Assembly: GCF_001906925.1 (NCBI RefSeq)
Contig: NZ_MRWQ01000006.1
Span: forward strand, 124,001 to 188,000
Origin: Domibacillus mangrovi
GTDB taxonomy: Bacteria > Bacillota > Bacilli > Bacillales > Domibacillaceae
DNA length: 64,000 bases
Direction: 5' to 3'
In this document: piece by piece, positions 56,901 through 64,000 of the stretch
Layout: each line of letters opens with the position of its first letter
How positions within the stretch are numbered: position 1 is the stretch's first letter
The notes under the pieces: generated by a model
Databases searched by the model: none
What the model was told of the DNA's origin: nothing
What the model saw: the letters and a program-made list of their open reading frames with translations, nothing else
Translations under genes and position numbers: made by a program

Positions 56901-58838
56901 CTCATTAAAATAACCACATACCTTTTCAACTGCTTTTTCTACTTCATGTCCCTTTAAAAAAATTTTTTCAACAAAACCATCGTAATGGTCTACATAGGTA
57001 AGAATATCTTCCTTGTATTCAGTTGTAATTATGTTATAAAGTTCATTATATTTTATATTTAGAATATCACTTTTATAATTTACTAAAAGTTCTTTCTTTA
57101 ATTTATTAATTGTTGTAAACAATAATTGATAATTTTCATATTGTTCATCGGCTTTTTCAAGTAATTCTTTGCCCTTGTCGCTAAACCATGTAATAGGCGC
57201 ATCTGGTTTATTAGACATCATCTTATTTAAATCAAGAATATGATCTATTCCAATTAAAGAGAGCTCACCTTTGAACGCTACCATCTCAGCAGCATTTTTA
57301 AATATAAGGGATAATTCTTTTAAATTTTCAGATAAAGAATTAAAATTCGCTTTAATACTTGATTCTAATTCAAAGGTTGCTTCTTTTGGTATTGCTCCCT
57401 TCCACAAATGCTTCTCTTCTCTACCTATTAAACTTTTCACTCTTTCCAATCTGATGAGACTTTTGCGTGCTTCATTTAGCTTTCTAGTATCATAAGCCTG
57501 AACATCTGATAATTCAAAAAGAAGTTCTGGGATTTCATTTAATACCGATAATTTCCCATGTATCTTTTGTGGTGTTTCATTTAAAGGCTCAATTTTTTTG
57601 TGTAGTGCTGCGACATATTGATTTAATTTTTGTTTAGTATCATCAAATTCCGAATAAGATTGAAATGCGTATAACGGAGAGTGTTTTTGTTCTAATGCTT
57701 TTTTTAATTCTTCCAACACTGCTTTTTTATTAGAATTATGACTATGTAAATCTAAACAATAATCGGAAAGGCCTTTATCATCTATTCTTTTTTTAACCAC
57801 ATCTAAAGCAGCTTTTTTCTCACTTACAAATAAAACTCTCTTCCCATCGGCTAAAGATTCAGCAATAATATTTGTAATAGTTTGACTTTTCCCTGTACCT
57901 GGAGGACCTTGCATAATAAAACTCACACCGTTTTTTGCTGCTAAAATGGATTCTTGCTGACTTGAATCAGCATCTAATATTTGAAACGATCGTTCAGAAG
58001 ATCCTTTTTGATCATAAGTTTTAATATCTTGTATATTATCTCTTTCACAGATATCCCTTTCTTGCTCAATCCCCGATAAAGCTTGCACAAATGGATTTTC
58101 TTTCACATCATTTTCGTATTGCTCAAAATCCGTGAACATAACTAATTTGTTAAAAGAGAATAACCCAATATAACTTTCTTGAGTTATAGTCCAAGAATCT
58201 TCAATTTTTAATTCTTTCTCATATAAATTAATTATGTCTTCAAAGGATTCATAATCTAACTCTTCAAGTGGGCTTAAATTTACTCCAAAATCAATCTTTA
58301 ATTTTTGTTCTAAAACTGGATTAAGTATTACTTCGTCGTCCATACTTTGCATAAAATAAGGATCTCTAGCTGATTCGCGGTATAACGTTAACGGAACTAA
58401 CAATATAGGTGACTTAAGAACTGTTTTACTGTAATCTACTTCTGTCCAATTTAAAAAACCACAAGCTAAATAAAGTGTGTTAACACCTTTTTCATCTATG
58501 GAAGCCTTTCCTTTAAGACGAATATCATTTAATTGTTTTTCTAATTTCTGTTTTACCTTGGTTATATTCCTCTGATACAATTCATCAATTTCATCTTTAC
58601 TATAATCCTTTACTTCAATAGTTTGTGTTAATTTTTTTGCTTCATTTTCGATATTTACAAACGCGTTTACACGTAAACTTTTATCATTTAATAAAAAATT
58701 AAATACTTCTTGAGTATCTGTATCAATTTTTACCGTTGATTTATTAGTTTTAAAATTTAATAATCGATTTCTCTTTGATAAATCCAAGAGTCGTGATTTC
58801 CATTGTTCGATTTTTTTATCTAACTTTGAATCATTCAT
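53904..58838 (-). CDS. DUF4011 - SF1 helicase - Vsr-like nuclease fusion
   Basis: 1644 aa. Residues about 8-250 are DUF4011 (KIEQWKSRLLDLSKRNRLLN). The UPF1-type SF1 helicase has Walker A QGPPGTGKSQT near 310, DEASQIRPEDA near 1236, GDNKQLPPTSFF, GDERDTIIIS and motif VI LNVAVSRAKKEI. The C-terminus (about 1535-1640; FEQDVYDTLRNKG, then IECDGATYHSSKTARDRDRL) is a Vsr/DUF559-type nuclease with E-C-D-G. A long central helical insertion lies between Walker A and B. Such fusions are recurrent in defence islands. The ATG at 58838 follows AAGGAGAAAAGGGG; the longer in-frame start at 58895 lacks a site. Confidence 0.9.
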   Translation of the reverse strand: MNDSKLDKKIEQWKSRLLDLSKRNRLLNFKTNKSTVKIDTDTQEVFNFLLNDKSLRVNAFVNIENEAKKLTQTIEVKDYSKDEIDELYQRNITKVKQKLEKQLNDIRLKGKASIDEKGVNTLYLACGFLNWTEVDYSKTVLKSPILLVPLTLYRESARDPYFMQSMDDEVILNPVLEQKLKIDFGVNLSPLEELDYESFEDIINLYEKELKIEDSWTITQESYIGLFSFNKLVMFTDFEQYENDVKENPFVQALSGIEQERDICERDNIQDIKTYDQKGSSERSFQILDADSSQQESILAAKNGVSFIMQGPPGTGKSQTITNIIAESLADGKRVLFVSEKKAALDVVKKRIDDKGLSDYCLDLHSHNSNKKAVLEELKKALEQKHSPLYAFQSYSEFDDTKQKLNQYVAALHKKIEPLNETPQKIHGKLSVLNEIPELLFELSDVQAYDTRKLNEARKSLIRLERVKSLIGREEKHLWKGAIPKEATFELESSIKANFNSLSENLKELSLIFKNAAEMVAFKGELSLIGIDHILDLNKMMSNKPDAPITWFSDKGKELLEKADEQYENYQLLFTTINKLKKELLVNYKSDILNIKYNELYNIITTEYKEDILTYVDHYDGFVEKIFLKGHEVEKAVEKVCGYFNEINKAKEEFRNLTGFQFEIFNEKEILFFEKFYDLIKDNPSPTEQWFHSEKRDEIRNIIKENRELFKAYNSEKIKLEKEFDLGILNENLDDILNRFTQEYTSFLRILKGQYKKDNNLITSYLVEKKKLQYDKTIKDIRALNSLKKLKNKIEDQKDNLSELFGLEYNGEKTDWDKVSSNIENIFSLDVFLIQGNKQDLFKPFILKMETQSVIIFRDLIHKFRSLYQEINNELLFLRKEFMPKLWNIDENTDLYKFIDEKQKINDFISGLLNAKNKVNSLSLTEQNITFNNINELFKVLNNIERISEKIDGETENLSLLYGELFKGYDTDWFAVKEAIDWMSKVKESYEEWFPEAFVDVINSKDKLSGFSAICSQLEMKEELLEHGVKFYQSIFPYDEKIFNGQSFYYADLSQVCLVLDRLSESTFKLQEWITFQEALNRVYELGLEDFVRKIIENDKLNSEFEIVFLKRFYQLWLDNAYRLRPSLKQFRIDQHERLLEEFRYDDLSHIDINSSRLHEILTERKESYLENYAYKSSEVAVLRREIQKQKRHKPIRKLFSTIPDLLMSLKPCMMMSPLSVSQFIDPSILKFDVVIFDEASQIRPEDAIAAIMRGKQLIIAGDNKQLPPTSFFSQQVEVDEEFIDEEDEDIYENFESILDECLLFMPQMSLKWHYRSKQESLIAFSNKEIYNNELYTFPNSLQREHDGISHVYVKDGVYDRGGSGRNLKEAEKVAELVFEHINRSKDRSLGIIAFSEKQQGAIQDKIDELRKQYPEHDDFFNENRFESFFVKNLENVQGDERDTIIISIGYGRDLQGRMYYNFGPLNKDGGERRLNVAVSRAKKEIKVVSSILDIDLDDTKLTKRGPKLLKAYLAYAKSGGEFSYNTGIENDGEVDSPFEQDVYDTLRNKGLELRKQVGCSGYRIDLAVVDPKQPGKYILGIECDGATYHSSKTARDRDRLRQNVLESLGWEIERIWSQDWVKRKKVISDLIVDKVQKKLILSS

Positions 58839-59190
58839 CAAAAAACCCCTTTTCTCCTTGAAGACCTTATTCCCTAGGTAAATAAAATGCCACATTGTGC
58901 CTATTTACCCAATTATGCCATATAACAATGAATTATAATACGTCTGTGAATGTTTTTATATAAAGAAACATTATTCCTTGTAAGACACGTGTTACGACTA
59001 AATACAAATACATAAAAAGTTCTATAAACAATACCTGGCACGTTAAAAATACATCTAAATTTTTTGTGTGAAACGGTACTAATCAGGTAACGCTCTTTTT
59101 GATTACCTAAATGTGCAGATTGTTAGGAGTTTTGAATATCGCGTTATTTTAAAAATGAACTGGGTAGAATGAAAATGAACCTGGATAACT
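58839..59190. other. Intergenic
   Basis: Promoter region of the large helicase gene on the minus strand. A short inverted repeat AGGTAA/TTACCT lies near 59085-59107. No coding frame supported. Confidence 0.45.
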
Positions 59191-59411
59191 ATGATCCAGC
59201 AGCAATATACAGAATGTATGGAAGCTTGCAATACTTGTTTTGACGCTTGTTTAAAAGAGGAGCATGTACAAATGATGGCGGAGTGCATTGATTAGATAGA
59301 GAGTGCGCGGACATGTGTAGCTTTGCAGCTAAAGCTATGCAAACGAATAGTCCATTTGCTTCACAAATCTGTGCCCTATGTGCAGAAATGTGCCGCAAAA
59401 TGGCAGCCTAA
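59191..59411 (+). pseudogene. Frameshifted four-helix copper-binding protein (DUF326)
   Basis: The first frame reads QQQYTECMEACNTCFDACLK then EEHVQMMAECID and a stop; one base later the frame continues DRECADMCSFAAKAMQTNSP and ASQICALCAEMCRKMAA to a TAA at 59409. The Cys spacing is that of YhjQ/Csp copper-storage proteins. A single missing base near 59289 breaks it. It stands next to a two-component system, so a metal-response locus is likely. Confidence 0.82.
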
Positions 59412-59418
59412 TTCCATG

Positions 59419-59461
59419 AGAGAACACGCTGATAATGAACAACAGCTTGTTCTCTTTTTTT
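59419..59461 (+). terminator. Terminator after the DUF326 remnant
   Basis: AGAGAACA (59419-59426) pairs with TGTTCTCT (59448-59455), followed by TTTTTTT. Confidence 0.78.
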
Positions 59462-59482
59462 ATGAATATTAGTAAAAGCATA

Positions 59483-59528
59483 CATAATTATCCCCCCAGG
59501 AGTAATCATTCTTGGGGGGATAATTATG
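59483..59528. repeat. 16-bp perfect inverted repeat
   Basis: CATAATTATCCCCCCA (59483-59498) and TGGGGGGATAATTATG (59513-59528) are exact mirror arms with a 14-nt loop. No T-run follows on either strand. It may be a small palindromic element, an mRNA hairpin or a protein site. The rest of the 59462-59723 gap shows no gene. Confidence 0.6.
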
Positions 59529-59723
59529 TTAAAGGATCTATTAGTAATCATTTCAATTCTCTCTCTTGCACCCATAGGTGATTTCAGATTATGGTTGTCT
59601 AAAATAAAATATATCTTCATGATATAATGTTTTACTAATAATCTGCTGTTTTTGAGAGAAACTGCACACTTTCTCCATATTTTTTCGCTACACTTATATC
59701 GTTAAATAAGAGGGTGACCCATT

Positions 59724-61097
59724 TTGAAAATCTCCTTGAAATTAGGATTATGGATTTTTATCTGCATTTTATTGATCGAGTCCATTTCCATGATTTTTTT
59801 GCACAGTAATATGGTACATTCCCGAATTGACCAGGAATTAGATTCACTAAAAGCACGAGGGAATAGCCACCGTGACGTCCTAGAAATTTCTCTTGATCCC
59901 GCAACCCTTCGCCACATCGGTTTAATGGAGTCTCACACCGATACGGATGTTGTGGTTACTAATTCTACTGGAAGAGTCCTTGTAACATCCGAATCGGTCA
60001 ATAGCGAAATGAAGCAAATACTTGATCGTTCACTATCTGATGTCCCTAGAAATGGTCTTATCGTTCAATCTGATTGGAGGAAAGAAAGGTATATAGCAAC
60101 CGTTACACCGTTTAAGACAAATGGAGAGAATATGGGTTATTTATATATGTTTAAGAACACAGAGGATGTTGAAGCATTTATTTCCCAACTAAATAGGCAT
60201 TTTCTTTTGGCATCGATGCTCATCTTGTTCTTTATGTCCATCACAATATTCCTTTTATCAAAAGCTCTTACAAGACCGCTCATTATTATGAAGGAAGCGA
60301 CCGCTAAGTTAAGCAAAGGGGATTTTTCAGTATCTCTTCCTCTTCGGTCAAATGATGAATTAGGTGAACTTGCCAAGTCCATTCAAACATTGGCGAATGA
60401 CTTATATTATATGAAACAGGAACGAAATGAATTTCTTGCCAGTATCTCTCATGAACTCCGAACCCCGTTAACCTATATAAAAGGGTACGCTGATATTGCC
60501 AAACGAACTGATTTGGAATTCCAAGAACGAACACAATACCTGAATATCATACATGAAGAGTCCGAGCGACTAAACCATTTATTAGAAGAGCTATTCGACC
60601 TTGCCAAGATGGATCAAAACACATTTTCCATTGCAAAAGAAAGAGTTCACCTTTACCCATTCCTGCATTCCATTTATAAAAAATATCTACCCGCTTTTGA
60701 AAACAAGAAGATACAATTGCAGTTCAATTGTGACAATGACTTATTCGTTGATCTAGACCCTGCCCGTTTCGAACAAGTTATTCTAAATCTACTTGATAAC
60801 GCGCTGAAATATTCGAAGATGGGTACCGTTGCGAGTATCGAGGCTTTCAAAAAAGAAGACAATGTTCAGGTTGCCCTATCTGATCAGGGAATGGGTATTC
60901 CACAAGAAGAAATGCCTTATATATTTGACCGCTTATACCGAGTGGAAAAATCACGTTCCAGAGAAACTGGAGGATATGGTTTGGGACTTGCGATAGCGAA
61001 GCAAGTAGTCGATATCCACGGAGGTACAATCTCAGTCGAAAGCAGCATTGGGCAAGGTACTCGTTTCACTATTGCTTTGAAGGAGAATTATAAATGA
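59724..61097 (+). CDS. Sensor histidine kinase
   Basis: 457 aa, membrane-bound. Two hydrophobic segments (about 8-25 and 155-180) flank an extracellular sensor of about 130 residues. A HAMP linker follows (KALTRPLIIMKEATAKLSKG), then the H-box SHELRTPLTYIKG near 245, N-box NLLDNALKYS near 350 and G-boxes DQGMGIP and GGYGLGLAIAK. All catalytic motifs are intact. The start is TTG with GAGGGTGAC. It overlaps its response regulator by 4 nt (ATGA). Confidence 0.95.
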   Translation: MKISLKLGLWIFICILLIESISMIFLHSNMVHSRIDQELDSLKARGNSHRDVLEISLDPATLRHIGLMESHTDTDVVVTNSTGRVLVTSESVNSEMKQILDRSLSDVPRNGLIVQSDWRKERYIATVTPFKTNGENMGYLYMFKNTEDVEAFISQLNRHFLLASMLILFFMSITIFLLSKALTRPLIIMKEATAKLSKGDFSVSLPLRSNDELGELAKSIQTLANDLYYMKQERNEFLASISHELRTPLTYIKGYADIAKRTDLEFQERTQYLNIIHEESERLNHLLEELFDLAKMDQNTFSIAKERVHLYPFLHSIYKKYLPAFENKKIQLQFNCDNDLFVDLDPARFEQVILNLLDNALKYSKMGTVASIEAFKKEDNVQVALSDQGMGIPQEEMPYIFDRLYRVEKSRSRETGGYGLGLAIAKQVVDIHGGTISVESSIGQGTRFTIALKENYK

Positions 61098-61777
61098 AGA
61101 CAGTTCTATTAGTGGATGATGAAAAGAGAATGCTCGATTTATTACAGTTATATATCGAGCCTCACGGATACGATTGTGTCAAAAGAAGTTCAGGATATGA
61201 GGCTCTTACGTTCTTGAAAAAGGAACAGGTTGATTTAGTCATCTTGGATGTGATGATGCCTAAAATGGATGGTTGGGAAGCGTGTGAAAAAATCCGACAA
61301 TTCTCAAACGTACCCATTATCATGTTGACAGCTCGGACGGCGGATGAAGAAATGGTGAAGGGTTTAAAAAAAGGGGCAGATGATTATGTGACAAAACCCT
61401 TTAATGAGGAAGTGTTACTTGCAAGGATGGAAGCAGTCATGCGTCGAACCCAAACTATCCCGCAAGATCATTTTTCATTTAACGGATTAACCTTGGATGA
61501 ATCTGCTTATGAAGCATTTTATCAAAATGAACCGATCACCTTAACACCAAAGGAGTTCTCGATCTTGGGTCTATTTATAAAGTCCCCCAACAAAGTGTTC
61601 TCTAGAGATTATTTACTATCGACACTATGGAGTTTTAAAACAGAAACCGAGGACCGAACAATTGACTCCCATATAAGAAACATCAGGGAAAAACTGCGAA
61701 AGGTTGGTTTTCCTGTGGATGACCATTTGAAAACCGTTTGGGGGATTGGTTACAAGTGGATTCCTATGGATGAATAA
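61094..61777 (+). CDS. OmpR-family response regulator
   Basis: 227 aa. The receiver domain has LLVDDEKRM (acidic pocket), phospho-acceptor Asp in LVILDVMMPKMDG (near 52), and Lys in YVTKPFNEE (near 102). The C-terminal winged helix has LTPKEFSILGLF and RTIDSHIRNIREKL. It pairs with the kinase just upstream. The likely targets are metal- or stress-response genes nearby, but this is inference. Confidence 0.95.
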   Translation: MKTVLLVDDEKRMLDLLQLYIEPHGYDCVKRSSGYEALTFLKKEQVDLVILDVMMPKMDGWEACEKIRQFSNVPIIMLTARTADEEMVKGLKKGADDYVTKPFNEEVLLARMEAVMRRTQTIPQDHFSFNGLTLDESAYEAFYQNEPITLTPKEFSILGLFIKSPNKVFSRDYLLSTLWSFKTETEDRTIDSHIRNIREKLRKVGFPVDDHLKTVWGIGYKWIPMDE

Positions 61778-61809
61778 ATTTTAATATAAAACTTGCGGAG
61801 GTCGTAAAA

Positions 61810-62781
61810 TTGAAACTAAAAAAAAGCATCATAACTATCGTTTTATGCAGTGTAGTCTTAACTGCTTGTGGCGGAAACGAAAACGAAAATAACAACCAAA
61901 ATAAACAGAAAACTACTGAACAAAATGAAGGGAAACAGGCTTTGAATAGTTCAGAGATTTTTGAAGAAGCTGATGATGTAAAAATTGAACATATTCATGG
62001 TATAGGCTACGTCGGAAATGAAAATGAATTGTACTTGGCTACCCATCATGGTTTAGTCAAATACGCAGGCGGCAAATGGTACACTTCGATCAAAAACAAA
62101 CATGACTATATGGGTTTTCAGGCAACTAAAGAGGGATTCTATTCGAGTGGACATCCTGAACCAGGTTCTGACTTAAAAAATCCTCTAGGATTGATTAAGA
62201 GTACAGATACAGGAAAATCGTTTCAAAAACTCACCTTATACGGGGAAACAGATTTTCATTATTTAGCAGCAGGGTATAACAGTAATATCATTTATGTACT
62301 TAATCAAGAGCCTAATTCAAAGTTGAAATCTTCTGGTCTGTTCTACACGGAAGATGAAGGTGAGAACTGGACACAAAGCAAAATGCAAGGATTCACGGCT
62401 AGTTCTATTGGAAATATTGCAACACACCCTGATAAATCCAATATCATTGGGATCTCATCTGATAAAGGTGTTTTTATTTCTGATAATCATGGAGAAATCT
62501 TTAAGTTGATTTCTAAAGCAAACCAGATTACTGCGTTAGAGTTTCAGGAAAATTCTCTGTTATACTATTCGTTAGAAACTGGTTCTCCCGTACTCTATAA
62601 ACAAGATCTATCGAATCAGAAGAATATTGAACTGAACACCCCTTCTGACATCAATGGGGAAAATCCTATTATGTTTATTGCTTCCAATCCTAAAAAGAGG
62701 GATGAAATCACAGTGGTTACCTACAAAAATGACATTTATCAAACGAGCGATAATGGAGCCACTTGGAAAACTTTAAAATAA
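61810..62781 (+). CDS. Lipoprotein of the F510_1955 type (BNR/sortilin-like repeats)
   Basis: 323 aa. The signal peptide ends in a lipobox (VVLTAC, Cys20) followed by a low-complexity Asn/Glu/Gln linker. The rest has repeated beta-propeller blades of the BNR/Asp-box kind: STDTGKSFQKL, TEDEGENWTQ, TSDNGATWKTL. This layout matches the F510_1955 family, often annotated as glycosyl hydrolase but without proven activity. It is 32 nt after the response regulator, so probably under its control. The start is TTG with GCGGAGGTCG. Confidence 0.8.
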   Translation: MKLKKSIITIVLCSVVLTACGGNENENNNQNKQKTTEQNEGKQALNSSEIFEEADDVKIEHIHGIGYVGNENELYLATHHGLVKYAGGKWYTSIKNKHDYMGFQATKEGFYSSGHPEPGSDLKNPLGLIKSTDTGKSFQKLTLYGETDFHYLAAGYNSNIIYVLNQEPNSKLKSSGLFYTEDEGENWTQSKMQGFTASSIGNIATHPDKSNIIGISSDKGVFISDNHGEIFKLISKANQITALEFQENSLLYYSLETGSPVLYKQDLSNQKNIELNTPSDINGENPIMFIASNPKKRDEITVVTYKNDIYQTSDNGATWKTLK

Positions 62782-62795
62782 ATTATAATGAAAAG

Positions 62796-62825
62796 AAAGA
62801 GCATCGAATATTCGATGCTCTTTAA
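62796..62825 (+). terminator. Terminator after the lipoprotein gene
   Basis: AAAGAGCATCGAAT and ATTCGATGCTCTTT form a perfect 28-nt palindrome (62796-62823). Confidence 0.85.
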
Positions 62826-62918
62826 TCATTTATACACTTTTCGGCAGATATTATGAAATATATGGTAAAATAATTATATACACTCAAAATTACAAAGGAG
62901 TTTTAAAAGGAGTTTTAT

Positions 62919-63434
62919 ATGAGACGAAATATAATCATTTTTACTACTACAATTGGAATTATTCTTTTATTATCTGCATTTTCATTTAACCATATTTTCC
63001 CTCGCTCATATCATCACACGTTTACCAAAACAACAGATTTAGGTAAGGAAAACATTGAAGGTCTGTTTTTAAATGATGATTTTTATAGCGAAGAAATATC
63101 ACAAAAGGATGGGATGAAAACAGAACAAAGTAGAGATGTAACAGATTATAATTATTTTGAGTTAAAGAAAGGAATTGAAATAGCTGTAAATAAAACAGGT
63201 AAAATTACAAGGTTTATTATAAACGACAGAAATTTGGAAACGGCAAAAGGAATAAAAATTGGTGATAAAAAGGACGACATGATAAAAGCGTATGGAAATA
63301 GTCATTATTCTCGCTCGGAGCAAGGAGCAGATATTATCGGCTATGTAGATAAAAAAAGAGATATATCCATAGAATTCTGGTTATTGGAGGACAAAGTTAA
63401 TTTTTATAGACTTGATAATAAATCAATGAAGTAA
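62919..63434 (+). CDS. Membrane-anchored protein of unknown function
   Basis: 171 aa. Residues 5-23 are a hydrophobic anchor (IIIFTTTIGIILLLSAFSF) and the rest is a small hydrophilic extracytoplasmic domain. GIKIGDKKDDMIKAYGNSHY near 125 resembles the short G-x-S/K-x-x-D-V repeats of small secreted beta domains. I do not recognise the family. The ATG follows AAAGGAG (two copies). Single gene, with a terminator downstream. Confidence 0.65.
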   Translation: MRRNIIIFTTTIGIILLLSAFSFNHIFPRSYHHTFTKTTDLGKENIEGLFLNDDFYSEEISQKDGMKTEQSRDVTDYNYFELKKGIEIAVNKTGKITRFIINDRNLETAKGIKIGDKKDDMIKAYGNSHYSRSEQGADIIGYVDKKRDISIEFWLLEDKVNFYRLDNKSMK

Positions 63435-63466
63435 AGCTAAGCAATTGTGCTTAGCTTTACTTTTTT
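63431..63466 (+). terminator. Terminator at the stop of the 171-aa gene
   Basis: GTAAAGCTAAGCA (63431-63443) pairs with TGCTTAGCTTTAC (63448-63460), then TTTTTT. Confidence 0.9.
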
Positions 63467-63620
63467 ACTGATAATATGGTTGTTAAAAGATGTTTAACTG
63501 GGATGCTATTTTACTTACTGTTTTAATTGTTTTTTAGTTTTCTCCACATTATCTGAACTACTTATTATACAGATGCTCTTTCTTTTGTTAACTCATTAAT
63601 GACTAGAATGCTCTCCATCA

Positions 63621-64000
63621 TTACTTTCCTGAGAGGGAAAGTTCATCACCTGTGACCCATTGGTGATTTTCCACTTTTTCTCCGCCTGTTGTTGGGGTGT
63701 AATCAACCATATAAATGGTCGTTTGTTTGGCTGTATCAATGGTAGCCTTTGCCCCTTTCATACCTTCCATATGGTCTGCCTCAAGGGTTACTTCATCTCC
63801 TGCTTCAAAGGGTTTATCCCCTGCATCTTTTAATTCCTCGTGAATAACCCATTTATGCTCTTCAACCTTATCTCCACCAGTTGTTGGAGTGTAAGTTACG
63901 GCATAGACCGTCGTATCATAGGCGCCTACAATTTCAGCTTCTGCCCCTTTCATACCTTCCATGTGGTCTGTTGTTAAAAGCGCTGTGCTACCGACTTGGT
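63621..64000 (-). CDS. ydhK: YdhK-family DUF1541 protein (partial, 3' end)
   Basis: The start lies beyond the right edge; about 125 C-terminal residues are visible. Two DUF1541 repeats are clear, each with DHMEGMKGA and VDYTPTTGG or VTYTPTTGG followed by HKWV or HQWV. The family is known from YdhK of B. subtilis, a lipoprotein-type protein of unclear role, often near metal or copper genes. No frameshift is seen in this part. Confidence 0.9.
   Translation of the reverse strand, partial: QVGSTALLTTDHMEGMKGAEAEIVGAYDTTVYAVTYTPTTGGDKVEEHKWVIHEELKDAGDKPFEAGDEVTLEADHMEGMKGAKATIDTAKQTTIYMVDYTPTTGGEKVENHQWVTGDELSLSGK

Noticed and set aside
59408..59620. 70-aa minus-strand ORF
   Set aside because: It covers the terminator and the 16-bp inverted repeat, with no ribosome site or recognisable motif.
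1..64000. tRNA, rRNA or CRISPR array
   Set aside because: No tRNA-like cloverleaf, rRNA sequence or regularly spaced repeats were found by reading; tRNA-adjacent integration is therefore not supported within the window.

Overview
The window comes from an endospore-forming, low-GC Bacillota, most likely a Bacillaceae. The evidence is a spoVAD gene, a replication terminator protein (rtp) gene close to the Bacillus subtilis form, a BioY/acyl-CoA ligase/thiolase cluster laid out like B. subtilis yhfUTS with a BirA-like operator, a sulfate-assimilation and siroheme operon (cysH-sat-cysC-sumT-sirB-sirC-tauE), strong Shine-Dalgarno sites and frequent TTG/GTG starts. No rRNA, tRNA or CRISPR array was seen.

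Left part (1-27.8 kb) is mostly ordinary chromosome: a Tat pair on the minus strand (tatC and a Tat-exported gluconate dehydrogenase subunit 3-like protein), biotin uptake and acyl-CoA genes, spoVAD with a DUF421 gene, rtp, a YebC/PmpR regulator, a hemolysin III-like membrane protein, a CoA-disulfide reductase group, a DUF3221 lipoprotein, an ABC-F ATPase, the sulfate/siroheme operon, a secreted LamG-phosphodiesterase, and a sigma-54-dependent activator fused to a solute-binding-protein sensor. Short decayed genes (an acyl-CoA thioesterase tail, an IS3-family transposase tail, a frameshifted ORF) lie in the gaps.

Middle and right part (28-59 kb) is visibly more AT-rich accessory DNA that reads as a mobile element plus defence island. 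It holds three tyrosine recombinases: a XerD-like one, a second integrase, and a 723-aa divergent one. The last sits in a 3.4-kb module with two paralogous HTH proteins and a zinc-finger protein. The region also carries a DHH/RecJ-like nuclease, a two-gene operon of a Mrr-type restriction endonuclease and a 663-aa unknown protein with an operator-like palindrome over its promoter, a small membrane-protein pair, a complete type I restriction-modification system (hsdM-hsdS-hsdR), an 868-aa unknown protein with a zinc ribbon and a PD-(D/E)XK-like motif, a PIN-domain toxin-antitoxin pair and a 1644-aa DUF4011-SF1 helicase-Vsr nuclease.

Right end (59-64 kb) looks like metal/copper-stress chromosome or another accessory segment: a frameshifted four-helix copper-binding protein gene, a histidine kinase and response regulator, a lipoprotein of the F510_1955 type, an unknown membrane-anchored protein and a partial YdhK/DUF1541 gene running off the window.

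The best candidates for undescribed systems are the 663-aa/Mrr pair with its operator, the 868-aa nuclease-like protein, and the compact recombinase module flanked by short repeats. All functional claims for these are inference from motifs and layout.
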